A DNA stretch of 64,000 nucleotides from Variovorax paradoxus (lineage in GTDB: Bacteria; Pseudomonadota; Gammaproteobacteria; Burkholderiales; Burkholderiaceae_C): NCBI RefSeq assembly GCF_902712855.1, contig NZ_LR743507.1, positions 1,536,001-1,600,000 of the forward strand, in the 5' to 3' direction. The position numbers and the translations under genes are program-made. Shown here piece after piece: positions 27,155 to 35,073 of this stretch (position 1 is its first letter; every line of letters begins with the position of its first letter). A model generated the notes under the pieces. That model ran no database searches. It saw nothing but the letters and a program-made list of their open reading frames with translations, and was not told the DNA's origin.

Positions 27155-27723
27155 GCACCGACGACGCACGCTGGAACGCCTACCTCCATGAACGCCATTC
27201 GCGCGAGATCTTGCGCGAATGGGCCCGCAGCCTGTCGTTCTTCCGCTTCTGCCGCGCCTTCGGCGGCCACGCGAACGACGGCGACTGCCTGCGCGCGGCG
27301 CTTGCCATCGCGTCGGAGGCGCATTTGCAGGACGTGTTCGCGCAACTCGGCATGGCGCTGGAGCGCCTGCCGCAGGACCACCCCGAGCCCGTGGCCGGCG
27401 TGCATTACCCCGGCGCGGAATTCATGAAGTTCGTGCCCGCGGCGCGCGGCTTCGGGCTGCCGGTGCGGCAGCCGGGCCGCGTGACCATCGCCGGCGCGGA
27501 GGTCTTCGCGTGGCTGCGTGCCGGGCGGCTGGACCTGTCGATGTCCGACGCCGACGAGCCCTGGGACGTGACGGCCCGAACCGTTCGCGCTGCGCAGTCG
27601 GTCGAGCTGCTGCTGCGGCCGCTGGCCGGGCTCTGCATCGACCCGCCGCAGGAAGGGCGCAACTGCCTGAGCCCGAAATCGCATCCGTGGCTGTGGGCGG
27701 ACCCTGCGGACGACCACCGCTAA
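27151..27723 (+). CDS. Unrecognised 190-residue protein, third gene of the SOS operon
   Basis: I do not recognise a family. The ATG overlaps the UdgX stop (ATGA), so it is translationally coupled to a DNA-repair operon with a LexA box. The protein is soluble-looking, without a signal peptide or membrane helix; the N-terminus MSTDDARWNAYLHERHSREI is charged and the C-terminus is tryptophan-rich (SHPWLWADP). There is no cysteine motif of the iron-sulfur type. It could be an accessory subunit or an unrelated passenger. Codon usage and GC match the neighbours, so recent transfer is not indicated. Confidence 0.75.
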   Translation: MSTDDARWNAYLHERHSREILREWARSLSFFRFCRAFGGHANDGDCLRAALAIASEAHLQDVFAQLGMALERLPQDHPEPVAGVHYPGAEFMKFVPAARGFGLPVRQPGRVTIAGAEVFAWLRAGRLDLSMSDADEPWDVTARTVRAAQSVELLLRPLAGLCIDPPQEGRNCLSPKSHPWLWADPADDHR

Positions 27724-27862
27724 CGCGCTGCGGTCGTTGCTGGCTCACTGTCGGCGGCTGCGCACAGAATGTTTCGAAGGTCCGCGAACCGTTCGGCGGG
27801 TTCGACGCCTCCTTGTGTCCGAGGGTCTTCCTCATGCACAACCAAGGATCGAAGGAATCGCC

Positions 27863-28086
27863 ATGCTCTACATCAAGAATGTTCCCGGTTGGGAACGCGC
27901 GCTGCGCATCGTGGCCGGGCTTGCCGGCCTGGTTTTTGCCGCCATGAACTGGGGCGCGGCCGGTTCTGCGCTGGCCGTGGCGGCCGGCCTGGGGGCGCGA
28001 TGCTCGCGCTCACCGGGCTGGCCGGCTTCTGCCCGATGTGCGCCATGGTCGGGCGCAAGCCCGGCAGGCTGGGCGGGGAACGCTGA
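27863..28086 (+). pseudogene. DUF2892 (YgaP-like transmembrane) gene with a frameshift
   Basis: The first part reads MLYIKNVPGWERALRIVAGL..., and a second part in another frame reads MLALTGLAGFCPMCAMVGRK. Together they form a normal small two-helix DUF2892 protein of about 74 residues. The break falls at a run of five G (27991-27995); one extra G would restore the frame. It could be a real mutation, slippage at a homopolymer, or a sequencing error. The ATG has AAGGAA upstream. The stop of the second frame lies 3 nt before the GTG of the ECF sigma factor gene, suggesting coupling. Confidence 0.75.
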
Positions 28087-28089
28087 ACG

Positions 28090-28620
28090 GTGGCCCCCGC
28101 CTTCGTCGAGCATGCGGACCGCAGCGCGCTGGTGCTCGCCGCGCAGACCGGCGACCCTGCCGCCATCGAAAGCCTGCTGGCCGCCTGCCAGCCCGACGCG
28201 CGCCGCTACGCCTGGCGGCACTGCCAGGCCAGCGACGTGGACGACGCCGTGCAGGAGTCGCTGATGGTGATCGCGCGCAAGGTGCGCGCGCTGAAGGCGG
28301 CCGCGGCGTTCTCGGCGTGGCTCTTCACCGTCATCCGCCGCGAATGCTTGAAGCTGCAGCGTGCCATGTTCCGTCATGAGCCCCTGGACGATGACATCGC
28401 CGAGCGCCAGCTGGCCAGCCGCAGCGACGGCGCCCTGCGGCTGGACCTCGTGCACGCGTTCGAGTCGCTGCCCGCGCACTACCGCGAGGTGGTGCTGCTG
28501 CGCGATTTCGAGGAACTCACCATCGCCGAGATCGCCGTGCGGCTCGGCGAGCCCGCCAGCGCCGTCAAGAGCCGCCTGCACCGCGCCCGCTCGCTGGCGC
28601 GCGAATACCTGCTCGCCTGA
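28090..28620 (+). CDS. ECF-type RNA polymerase sigma factor
   Basis: 176 residues from a GTG. Region 2 contains DVDDAVQESLMVIARKVRAL with AFSAWLFTVIRRECLKLQR, and region 4 has SLPAHYREVVLLRDFEELTI followed by the helix-turn-helix EIAVRLGEPASAVKSRLHRA. It would direct RNA polymerase to a small regulon. No anti-sigma gene follows; instead a tandem repeat array and pyrC come next. The preceding DUF2892 gene ends 3 nt before the GTG, so membrane protein and sigma factor were probably co-expressed. Whether the small membrane protein modulates the sigma factor is speculation. Confidence 0.9.
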   Translation: MAPAFVEHADRSALVLAAQTGDPAAIESLLAACQPDARRYAWRHCQASDVDDAVQESLMVIARKVRALKAAAAFSAWLFTVIRRECLKLQRAMFRHEPLDDDIAERQLASRSDGALRLDLVHAFESLPAHYREVVLLRDFEELTIAEIAVRLGEPASAVKSRLHRARSLAREYLLA

Positions 28621-28737
28621 TTCGAAGGTGCACGCGCCCGCACGACCCGTTCGCGAGACACCACGCAGCCGGCTCTGCCCGACCGCCGATGCAAAGGTGA
28701 AGTGGAGGCGACACCCATCGCGTGAGCCCCCGGGAAG

Positions 28738-29010
28738 TCGAGGACACCACGGAACCGGCTTCGCCGGGCCGTCGGTGTCGCCCCCGGTAGGGGGAAGGAG
28801 AAGCGACACGAAGTGCGCGAAGCCTGGGGGCAAGTCAAGGACACCGCGGAACCGGCTTTGCCGGGCCGCCGGTGTCGCCCCCGGTAGGGGGAAGGAGAAG
28901 CGACACGAAGTGCGCGAAGCCTGGGGGCGAGCCAAGAATCACCGGGCCGCCGGTGTCGCCCCCGGTAGGGGCAAGGAGAAGCGACACGAAGTGCGCGAAG
29001 CCTGGGGGAG
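28738..29010 (+). repeat. Tandem array of three hairpin-repeat units
   Basis: Two full units of 97 bp (28738-28834 and 28835-28931) and a third shortened by about 16 bp in its 5' part (28932-29010). All point the same way. Outer stem arms are GACACC/GGTGTC instead of the AACACC/GGTGTT of the single copies, a paired change. A second stem GTGTCGC/GCGACAC encloses the CCCCC/GGGGG hairpin. The array fills the gap between the sigma factor gene and pyrC. The 117 bp before it (28621-28737) show nothing recognisable. Confidence 0.9.
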
Positions 29011-29044
29011 TGCCACACCCCCCGGTGCGACAATCGCCCCCGCC

Positions 29045-30076
29045 ATGACAGACACCCTCACGATCACCCGCCCCGACGACTGGCACCTGCACGTGCGCGA
29101 CGGCGCCGCCCTCGAAGCCGTCGTTCCCCACAGCGCGCGCCAGTTCGGCCGCGCGCTGATCATGCCGAACCTGCGCCCCCCCGTGACCACCGCCGCGCAG
29201 GCCGTGGCCTACCGCGACCGCATCCGCGCCGCCGTGCCCGAGGGCACGGACTTCGAGCCCGTGATGTCGCTGTACCTCACCGACAGGCTGCCCCCGGAAG
29301 AGATCGCGCTCGCGGCCGAAGCCGGCGTGCGCGCGCTCAAGCTCTACCCGGCCGGCGCCACCACCAACAGCGATGCCGGCGTGACCGACATCCGCCACAC
29401 CTACAAGACGCTCGAGGCCATGCAGAAGCACGGCCTGCTGCTGCTGGTGCATGGCGAAGTGACCGACCCCGCCATCGACCTGTTCGACCGCGAGGCCGTG
29501 TTCGTCGATCGCGTGATGATCCCGCTGCGCCGCGACTTCCCCGAGCTCAAGGTGGTGTTCGAGCACCTGACGACGAAGGAAGGCGCCCACTACGTGCGCG
29601 ATGCCGGCCGCTTCACCGCCGCCACCATCACCGCGCACCATCTGCTGTACAACCGCAACGCCATCTTCACGGGCGGCATCCGCCCGCACTACTACTGCCT
29701 GCCGGTGCTCAAGCGCGAGACGCACCGCGTGGCGCTGGTCGAGGCCGCCACCAGCGGCAGCGACCGCTTCTTCCTCGGTACCGACAGCGCGCCGCACCCG
29801 GCGCATCTGAAGGAACACGCCCTCGGCTGCGCCGGCTGCTACACCGCACTGACCGCCATCGAGCTGTATGCCGAGGCCTTCGACAACGCGAACGCGCTCG
29901 ACAAGCTCGAAGGCTTCGCCAGCTTCCACGGCCCCGACTTCTACGACCTGCCGCGCCACACCGGCACCATCACGCTCAAGCGCGAAAGCTGGACGGTGCC
30001 GGAAACGGTGCCCTACGGCGATGCCACGCTCAAGCCGCTGCGCGGCGGTGAAACCATGAACTGGAAGCTCATGTAA
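29045..30076 (+). CDS. pyrC: Dihydroorotase (class II, PyrC type)
   Basis: 343 residues, the normal length of single-domain PyrC. Metal-binding residues include WHLHVRDG near residue 15, the carboxylated Lys in LKLYPAGATTNSDAGV near 98, and His in the VHGEV, VFEHLT and HHLLYNRN segments. It catalyses the reversible cyclisation of carbamoyl aspartate to dihydroorotate in pyrimidine synthesis. The ATG at 29045 gives a family-typical N-terminus; the frame runs upstream through the repeat array without homology. The stop codon shares one base with the start of the next gene (TAATG). Confidence 0.97.
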   Translation: MTDTLTITRPDDWHLHVRDGAALEAVVPHSARQFGRALIMPNLRPPVTTAAQAVAYRDRIRAAVPEGTDFEPVMSLYLTDRLPPEEIALAAEAGVRALKLYPAGATTNSDAGVTDIRHTYKTLEAMQKHGLLLLVHGEVTDPAIDLFDREAVFVDRVMIPLRRDFPELKVVFEHLTTKEGAHYVRDAGRFTAATITAHHLLYNRNAIFTGGIRPHYYCLPVLKRETHRVALVEAATSGSDRFFLGTDSAPHPAHLKEHALGCAGCYTALTAIELYAEAFDNANALDKLEGFASFHGPDFYDLPRHTGTITLKRESWTVPETVPYGDATLKPLRGGETMNWKLM

Positions 30077-30897
30077 TGAGCGTTGTCGGTACGCCGGCAA
30101 GCACCACGGCGAAGAATTTGGCCGTTTTTATCGACGCTGACAATCTGAACGATGCCACGGCGCTCGACCATGTTCTGTTGGCATTGCGATCGATGGCCGA
30201 TCGTGTGATCTACAGGCGTGCCTATGGCCGGCCCGAGAGCCTCAAGGCCATTCATGCCGTCCTCTGGAAGCATGGCGTCCGGCCTGTAGCCAACCTGATC
30301 GTCGACAAGACGACAACCGATAGCGCGCTGGTGATCGACGCCGTTGAGGCTGTATGCACCAATGACATCGATATCGTCGCAATATGCTCCGGCGACGCCG
30401 ACTTTGTTCCTTTGGCGCTCTGGCTGCGAGAAAAGGGCTGCAGGGTTCTTTGCTACAGCTTGGCGAACAAGATATTCGCCAACCCCGACAGCTTTTACGA
30501 CGACGTGGTGTTGCTGAATGTGGTGGAGGACGTAAGCCCTAACGAGGTGCCACAAGCTCAGTCTGCGCAGGAAAGCGGGGCAATTTTTCAAGCGTCGCCA
30601 GCCGTCGAGCCCAGTCCCGTGCCGGCGAGCAAACCGAAGCCGCAACCAGTGAAGGCGATGACTGCGCCTTCGGACAAGGCGGTTGTTGCCACGACGCCGT
30701 CGATCAAGAAGATTCTTTCGATCCTTCCCGAACTCAAGGGCAAGCAGCCTGTGCACCTGAGTCAGATCGCGACAAAGTTGCGCGATGCGGGCGTCCTGGA
30801 TGCGAAGACGAAGCCAGTGACCCTATTCCGACGTCATCCCGCGCAGTTTGAACTCATGCCCAAGAGCCAACCGAACTGCGTCAGGTACCGGGGATGA
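30076..30897 (+). CDS. NYN-domain (PIN-like) protein with C-terminal OST-HTH/LOTUS-like region
   Basis: 273 residues. NYN nuclease motifs: FIDADN at 18-23, TDSAL near 82 and SGDADF at 105-110, giving the acidic cluster of PIN-like RNases. A Pro/Ala linker (about 150-205) precedes a C-terminal stretch IKKILSILPELKGKQPVHLS that resembles an OST-HTH/LOTUS RNA-binding domain. It overlaps pyrC by one base. Its base composition is visibly less GC-rich than its neighbours and codon use differs, hinting at separate ancestry from the paralog that follows. Function is probably RNA cleavage or processing; no target is known. Confidence 0.88.
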   Translation: MSVVGTPASTTAKNLAVFIDADNLNDATALDHVLLALRSMADRVIYRRAYGRPESLKAIHAVLWKHGVRPVANLIVDKTTTDSALVIDAVEAVCTNDIDIVAICSGDADFVPLALWLREKGCRVLCYSLANKIFANPDSFYDDVVLLNVVEDVSPNEVPQAQSAQESGAIFQASPAVEPSPVPASKPKPQPVKAMTAPSDKAVVATTPSIKKILSILPELKGKQPVHLSQIATKLRDAGVLDAKTKPVTLFRRHPAQFELMPKSQPNCVRYRG

Positions 30898-30948
30898 AAT
30901 CGCAAAGCGGCTGTCGAACGATGACCGAATACTCATCAGAAATTTAAT

Positions 30949-31800
30949 ATGACTCCAACCCTTCAAGTGATGCTGCTGATCGACGCAGACAACGTCTCCG
31001 CCGACGTGATCGAACAGGCCGTGCAGCGCACGATGGACGAGTACGGCGCCATTCACGTGCGCCGTGCCTACTGCAATGCCGAGATGGCGGTGAACCGCCA
31101 GGCGCTGTTCAAGCGGCTGTCGGTGCGACCGATGGTCAATCTCTCGGCCGGCAAGAACAGCACCGACATCGCGCTGTCGGTCGATGCGATCGACCTTGCC
31201 ATTGCCGAGCGGCCCGACGTGGTGGTGCTGGTGTCGTCCGACTCCGACTTCGCGCCGCTGGTGATCCGCCTGCGCGAGAAGGGCTGCCGCGTCTGCGGCA
31301 TCGGCCAGCAGGGCAAGACGGGCGAGGAAACGGTCGGCATCTACGACACGTTCATGGACCTCGCGCACCACGGCAGCAGCAACAGCGGCGTAAAGCCTGC
31401 GGCCCGCACCGCGGCGGCGAAGAAGACGGCATCGGCCAAGTCGGCCGGTGCGAAGACCGCGCGTGCGAAGACCGCGGCAACGGCCACCACCGCCACCGTG
31501 CCCGCTGCGAAGAAGGCACCGGCCAGGAAGACCGCGCGCAAGACGGCCGCCAAGGCGCCCGCACCGCAACCGCCGCAGCCCGAGCCGCCATCGGAAGCCG
31601 CCGAGTTCATTTTGCAGGCCGCTCCCGCGCTGCGCAGCGGCAAGGACGTGCCGCTCAACGACGTCGCGAAGGCACTGCGCACGGCAGGCCTGCTCGGCAA
31701 GCACGGCAGTTCGCTCAAGCTGTTCGACAAGCTCACCGCCGAGTTCGCGGTGATGCAGCATCCGGACCGCATCCGCTGGACGGGTGCCCCGACGCCTTGA
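30949..31800 (+). CDS. NYN-domain protein with histone-H1-like linker
   Basis: 283 residues, paralogous to the preceding gene: IDADN at 11-15, STDIALSVDA near 71-80, SSDSDF at 96-101, LREKGCRVCGIG after it. The linker (about 150-205) is an Ala/Lys-rich, histone-H1-like tract with repeated AKTA and AKKA motifs, a likely nucleic-acid-binding tail. A C-terminal domain ending RIRWTGAPTP parallels that of the first copy. Probable PIN-like ribonuclease. The stop overlaps the TTG start of the DUF3025 gene by 4 nt (TTGA). Composition here is as GC-rich as the rest of the window. Confidence 0.9.
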   Translation: MTPTLQVMLLIDADNVSADVIEQAVQRTMDEYGAIHVRRAYCNAEMAVNRQALFKRLSVRPMVNLSAGKNSTDIALSVDAIDLAIAERPDVVVLVSSDSDFAPLVIRLREKGCRVCGIGQQGKTGEETVGIYDTFMDLAHHGSSNSGVKPAARTAAAKKTASAKSAGAKTARAKTAATATTATVPAAKKAPARKTARKTAAKAPAPQPPQPEPPSEAAEFILQAAPALRSGKDVPLNDVAKALRTAGLLGKHGSSLKLFDKLTAEFAVMQHPDRIRWTGAPTP

Positions 31801-32543
31801 TCCTGCCGGCGATCGATTGGGCGCAGCCCTGGCTGGCGCCCTATCGTCCGGACGGTGAAACCGTGGCGCAGGCCGCGCGCCACGTCGGCGTGGCCGCCGC
31901 GCTGCAGGGCGCCAGGCCCGGTGCGGCGCCCGGATTCGTGCAGCAGCATGAACTGCCCGCGGGCCGGGCCTACGAGGCCCACGTCTTCCAGACCCGCACC
32001 GTGCCCACGCGCGACAACCTGCACGATTTTTTCAACGGGCTCGTGTGGCTCGCGTTTCCGCACACGAAGCGGCGCCTCAACGAACTGCAGGCGGCCGAGA
32101 TCGCGCGCCACGGCGTCGCACCGGTGCGCGGAGCGGTGCGCGACGCGCTCACGCTGTTCGACGAGAACGGAGCGCTGCTCGATGCGCCGCCCGCGTTGTG
32201 GCAGGCGCTCGTGGCGCGCGACTGGCACACGCTGTTCGTCACGCGGCGCGCGCTCTGGAGCGAAGCGCGGCTGCAGCTGTTCGGCCATGCGCTGCTCGAA
32301 AAACTCGTGACGCCGCGCAAGGCGGTCACCGCGCACGTGCTGCTGCCGCGCGACCTGCACACCTCGATGGCGCTCGACGACGCGGCCATCGCGACGGATC
32401 TCGACGCAAACAGGCTCCAGACGAAACCTTTCGTACCCCTTCCGGTGCTCGGCGTGCCCGGTTGGTGCGACGAAAATACCGAGGCTTCGTTCTACGCCGA
32501 CACGCAGGTCTTCCGCCCGCTGCCGGCCCCTGCGAAGCGCTAG
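31797..32543 (+). CDS. DUF3025 domain-containing protein
   Basis: 248 residues with the DUF3025 landmarks VPTRDNLHDFFNGLVWLAFP, RDALTLFDENGALLDAPP, LFGHALLEKLVTPRKAVTAH and KPFVPLPVLGVPGWCDENTE. The family is found in beta- and gammaproteobacteria and has no assigned function. The start is a TTG that overlaps the NYN stop (TTGA), which gives the expected N-terminus IDWAQPWLAPYR. No signal peptide is seen. Coupling with the NYN gene suggests co-expression. Confidence 0.88.
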   Translation: MILPAIDWAQPWLAPYRPDGETVAQAARHVGVAAALQGARPGAAPGFVQQHELPAGRAYEAHVFQTRTVPTRDNLHDFFNGLVWLAFPHTKRRLNELQAAEIARHGVAPVRGAVRDALTLFDENGALLDAPPALWQALVARDWHTLFVTRRALWSEARLQLFGHALLEKLVTPRKAVTAHVLLPRDLHTSMALDDAAIATDLDANRLQTKPFVPLPVLGVPGWCDENTEASFYADTQVFRPLPAPAKR

Positions 32544-32633
32544 CCACGCAGGCGGGAGGCCGCGCGGCGATGCATCGCCCGCGCCGTGCTGCACGCACGG
32601 CAGGCATTCCAGTTCAGAGGAGAGCACAACAAC

Positions 32634-34883
32634 ATGGATACCTTCGTCATCGTCCTGAAGGTGGGGCTGATTCTTTACGCGATCTACAGCCTCATCGTCT
32701 ACGCCTCGCGCCGCTCGGGCAACCGCGGCGCACTGAAGAGCTTTCGCAACACGCCCGTGCTGCGCCGGATCACCGACGAGGAGAAATCGGCGTTGCAGCC
32801 GTTCCTGATGGGGCAGGGCCTGGCGGTGGACGACGAGGTGCGCGAACTCGCCGGCGCCTTCGTGCGCCACGGCCTGCAGGCGCAGGGCTCGTCGACCGAG
32901 CACGACACCATCGGCGACATCGACGTGCTGCTGCCTTACGACGCCCTCGACTACATCGAGCCGCACAACCAGGCACTGGTGGTGCTGAGCAGGAAGTGCG
33001 CGGTGGTCATCCGGGTGAACGGCTTCGACCTGCTCGAAGGACGCCAGCGCGCGCAGCGCCAGCAGGCCCAGGACAGGCAATGGAAGCACGGCGCGGCGGG
33101 TGCGCTGCCGACGCTCGACGAGATCGGCCGCGAGGCCGACCCGGCCGCCCGCTACCAGCGCGGCGAGGTCGACATTCTGGGCCAGCGCACCGAGACGCCC
33201 GAGGAGGTCGCCAGCCGCATGGGCCGCGGCGGCTGGGCTTCCGCGCTCGTGTGGCTGGCCGCCTTCGCACTGCTGTGGGTCGCCACCTGGGATGCCACGC
33301 GCGGCGCGCAGGCCTACCTGCTGGGCGCAGGGCTGATCGCGGCCGCATGGGCCGCCTGGCTCTTCGTGCGCAGGCCGTCCGCCACGGCCGCCGCGCGGGT
33401 GCCGCAGCCGGTCAACCGTGTGCGCGGCATGCTCAACCGGATCGCAGTGGTCAACGCCGGCAATGCGTCGGTCAGGAACGTCGGGCTCTTCATCGGCGAC
33501 AAGCTGAGTCTCGTGCTGCCTTCGCACTGGAACGACGCCGCGAAGGTGCCGCACGGCGAAGTGATCGAGGCGGAACTGCGCACCGGCGACTTCAGCGCGG
33601 TGAGCTTCGGAAGCAACTGGTCGGTGGCCGACGAATGGCGGCGCTTCCGGCCTGCGTACTGGGGGCGGCACCTGCTGCTGATGCTGGTGGGATTGCTGGC
33701 CCTCGGTGTGCTGGCGCTGTCGGCGCCCGACCTGCGCGGCGAGGCGGCGCTGGTGGCGCATGCGGTCCTGCATCACGAGAACCCGCGCTACGGCAGTGCG
33801 GCGCAGCTGTCCGGCAGCCCGCCGAAGTGGGGCAGCTTCGCGCACGCCGAAGGCGAGGCCCGCTGCGAGATCGATGTGAACGGCAGCACCGTCAATGGAC
33901 TTGCCGTGCCGGTCATCGACTGCGGCACCGTGCGCTGGGGCGGCACCGCCCCTGTCGTTCCCGCACTGGACATTCCGCAGAGCGTGCTGGCGCTGGCCCG
34001 CCCCGACTTTCTTCGCGCGTCGGAGAGCGGCATGTCGGCTGCGCTGATGGCGATGCTGCGCATGCAGATGGGACAGGCGCCCGATCCGCTCGCGGCCTAC
34101 CGCGCGCGCCAGAACACGCCGATGATGGTGCGCGGCTTCGGCCGGTCGGTGGCGCTCGTCGAAGCCGCCTGCGGCGAGAGCGGCGGACTTTCCCCCGAGG
34201 GATGCGGCCACCTGCAGCGCGAGATGGTGCGCGCCATCGATGCCACCGTCGAGAAGGACGGCGTCGACACGCTGGTGACCACCTGGGCCGCGTTGGCGGC
34301 CAGCGCGAAGGCGGGCGGCGAGAACGCCGACCTCGTGCTCTCGCGCAGCCAGCTCGCTTCCGTGAACAGCTTCGTGCAGCAGGCGGTCGACGGCGTGGTT
34401 GCGGAAAAGATCGAGGCCGCGCGCCCGGCCATCGTGCCGGCCGGCGGCGGCGTGCTGCTGTCGTCGCCGACGCTCATCGGCGATGCGAAGCGCACGGCAG
34501 GCGATGGCGAAGCCGGGCCGGTCGACGACGACGTCGCCGCCATCGAAGCGGACGCCGCGGGCGGCTCGCTGCTCGAACGCTGGGCCCGCCTGCAGCGCCA
34601 TGCCACCGAAGCCGGCCTGAAGCCCTTCGTGCTCGAGGGGCTGGTGACCGCCACTGGCGGCGATGCCGCCGGCACGACGCTGGTGCGCATCGATCCGGGC
34701 CTCGACGCCACGCGCACGGCGGCCGCCGGTGCCTACGCGCTGTGGGCGCTGTTCGCGGCGATCCTGGTGCTGGTCAACGGTGTGGTGTTCGCGCTGCGCC
34801 TGAGCCAGTCGATGCGGCGCGGCGCGCGCCTGCGTGCCGACGTGGCGATGCGCCCGGCGCCGGGCGCCACAGGCGTCTTCTGA
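32634..34883 (+). CDS. IgaA/UmoB-like multi-pass membrane protein
   Basis: 749 residues from an ATG preceded by AGAGGAGA. The layout matches enterobacterial IgaA (YrfF): a short N-terminal helix, a cytoplasmic domain with GEVDILGQRTETPEEVASRM, a helical hairpin (about 205-245), a second cytoplasmic part, a helix near 345-363, a large periplasmic domain with several Cys, and a last helix near 700-725. In enterobacteria IgaA restrains the Rcs phosphorelay; no Rcs genes are present here. Assignment rests on topology and a few shared motifs, so a diverged function is possible. Confidence 0.75.
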   Translation: MDTFVIVLKVGLILYAIYSLIVYASRRSGNRGALKSFRNTPVLRRITDEEKSALQPFLMGQGLAVDDEVRELAGAFVRHGLQAQGSSTEHDTIGDIDVLLPYDALDYIEPHNQALVVLSRKCAVVIRVNGFDLLEGRQRAQRQQAQDRQWKHGAAGALPTLDEIGREADPAARYQRGEVDILGQRTETPEEVASRMGRGGWASALVWLAAFALLWVATWDATRGAQAYLLGAGLIAAAWAAWLFVRRPSATAAARVPQPVNRVRGMLNRIAVVNAGNASVRNVGLFIGDKLSLVLPSHWNDAAKVPHGEVIEAELRTGDFSAVSFGSNWSVADEWRRFRPAYWGRHLLLMLVGLLALGVLALSAPDLRGEAALVAHAVLHHENPRYGSAAQLSGSPPKWGSFAHAEGEARCEIDVNGSTVNGLAVPVIDCGTVRWGGTAPVVPALDIPQSVLALARPDFLRASESGMSAALMAMLRMQMGQAPDPLAAYRARQNTPMMVRGFGRSVALVEAACGESGGLSPEGCGHLQREMVRAIDATVEKDGVDTLVTTWAALAASAKAGGENADLVLSRSQLASVNSFVQQAVDGVVAEKIEAARPAIVPAGGGVLLSSPTLIGDAKRTAGDGEAGPVDDDVAAIEADAAGGSLLERWARLQRHATEAGLKPFVLEGLVTATGGDAAGTTLVRIDPGLDATRTAAAGAYALWALFAAILVLVNGVVFALRLSQSMRRGARLRADVAMRPAPGATGVF

Positions 34884-35014
34884 GTTGTCCGACAGGCCTT
34901 CAGGACGATGGGGAATACGCGGGCGCTAGAACTTTTGCTCCTATCATGGCTTCGCCGGGCCACCGGAGCGCCCTGCAACGCATGACAACGTGAGCGCCTC
35001 CTTGCCGTTCGCGG

Positions 35015-35041
35015 CTTGAAGGGGGCCGAACGGCCCTCAAC
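35015..35041 (+). promoter_or_regulatory. Possible heat-shock (sigma32-like) promoter of htpX
   Basis: CTTGAA (35015-35020) is followed after 13 bp by CCCTCAAC, a moderate fit to the sigma32 pattern CTTGAA-N(11-16)-CCCATNT. A GGGCCG/CGGCCC inverted repeat lies in the spacer. The position 33 bp ahead of htpX, a heat-shock gene in many bacteria, is the main support. Confidence 0.3.
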
Positions 35042-35073
35042 TGTGTGGCAGGTTTCCCCACGGAGAATTCAAC

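Noticed and set aside
28738..29010. CRISPR array
   Set aside because: Units of 97 bp are contiguous with no unique spacers, the unit is much longer than CRISPR repeats and the same unit occurs singly elsewhere; no cas genes are present.
31341..34601. A minus-strand open frame of about 1086 codons
   Set aside because: Antisense shadow of the IgaA-like, DUF3025 and NYN genes, which have clear family motifs, helices and coupled starts on the plus strand.
34946..34960. Fragment GGCTTCGCCGGGCC matching part of the dispersed repeat before htpX
   Set aside because: Only 14 bp match and neither the CCCCC/GGGGG hairpin nor the outer arms are present; too short to call a repeat remnant.
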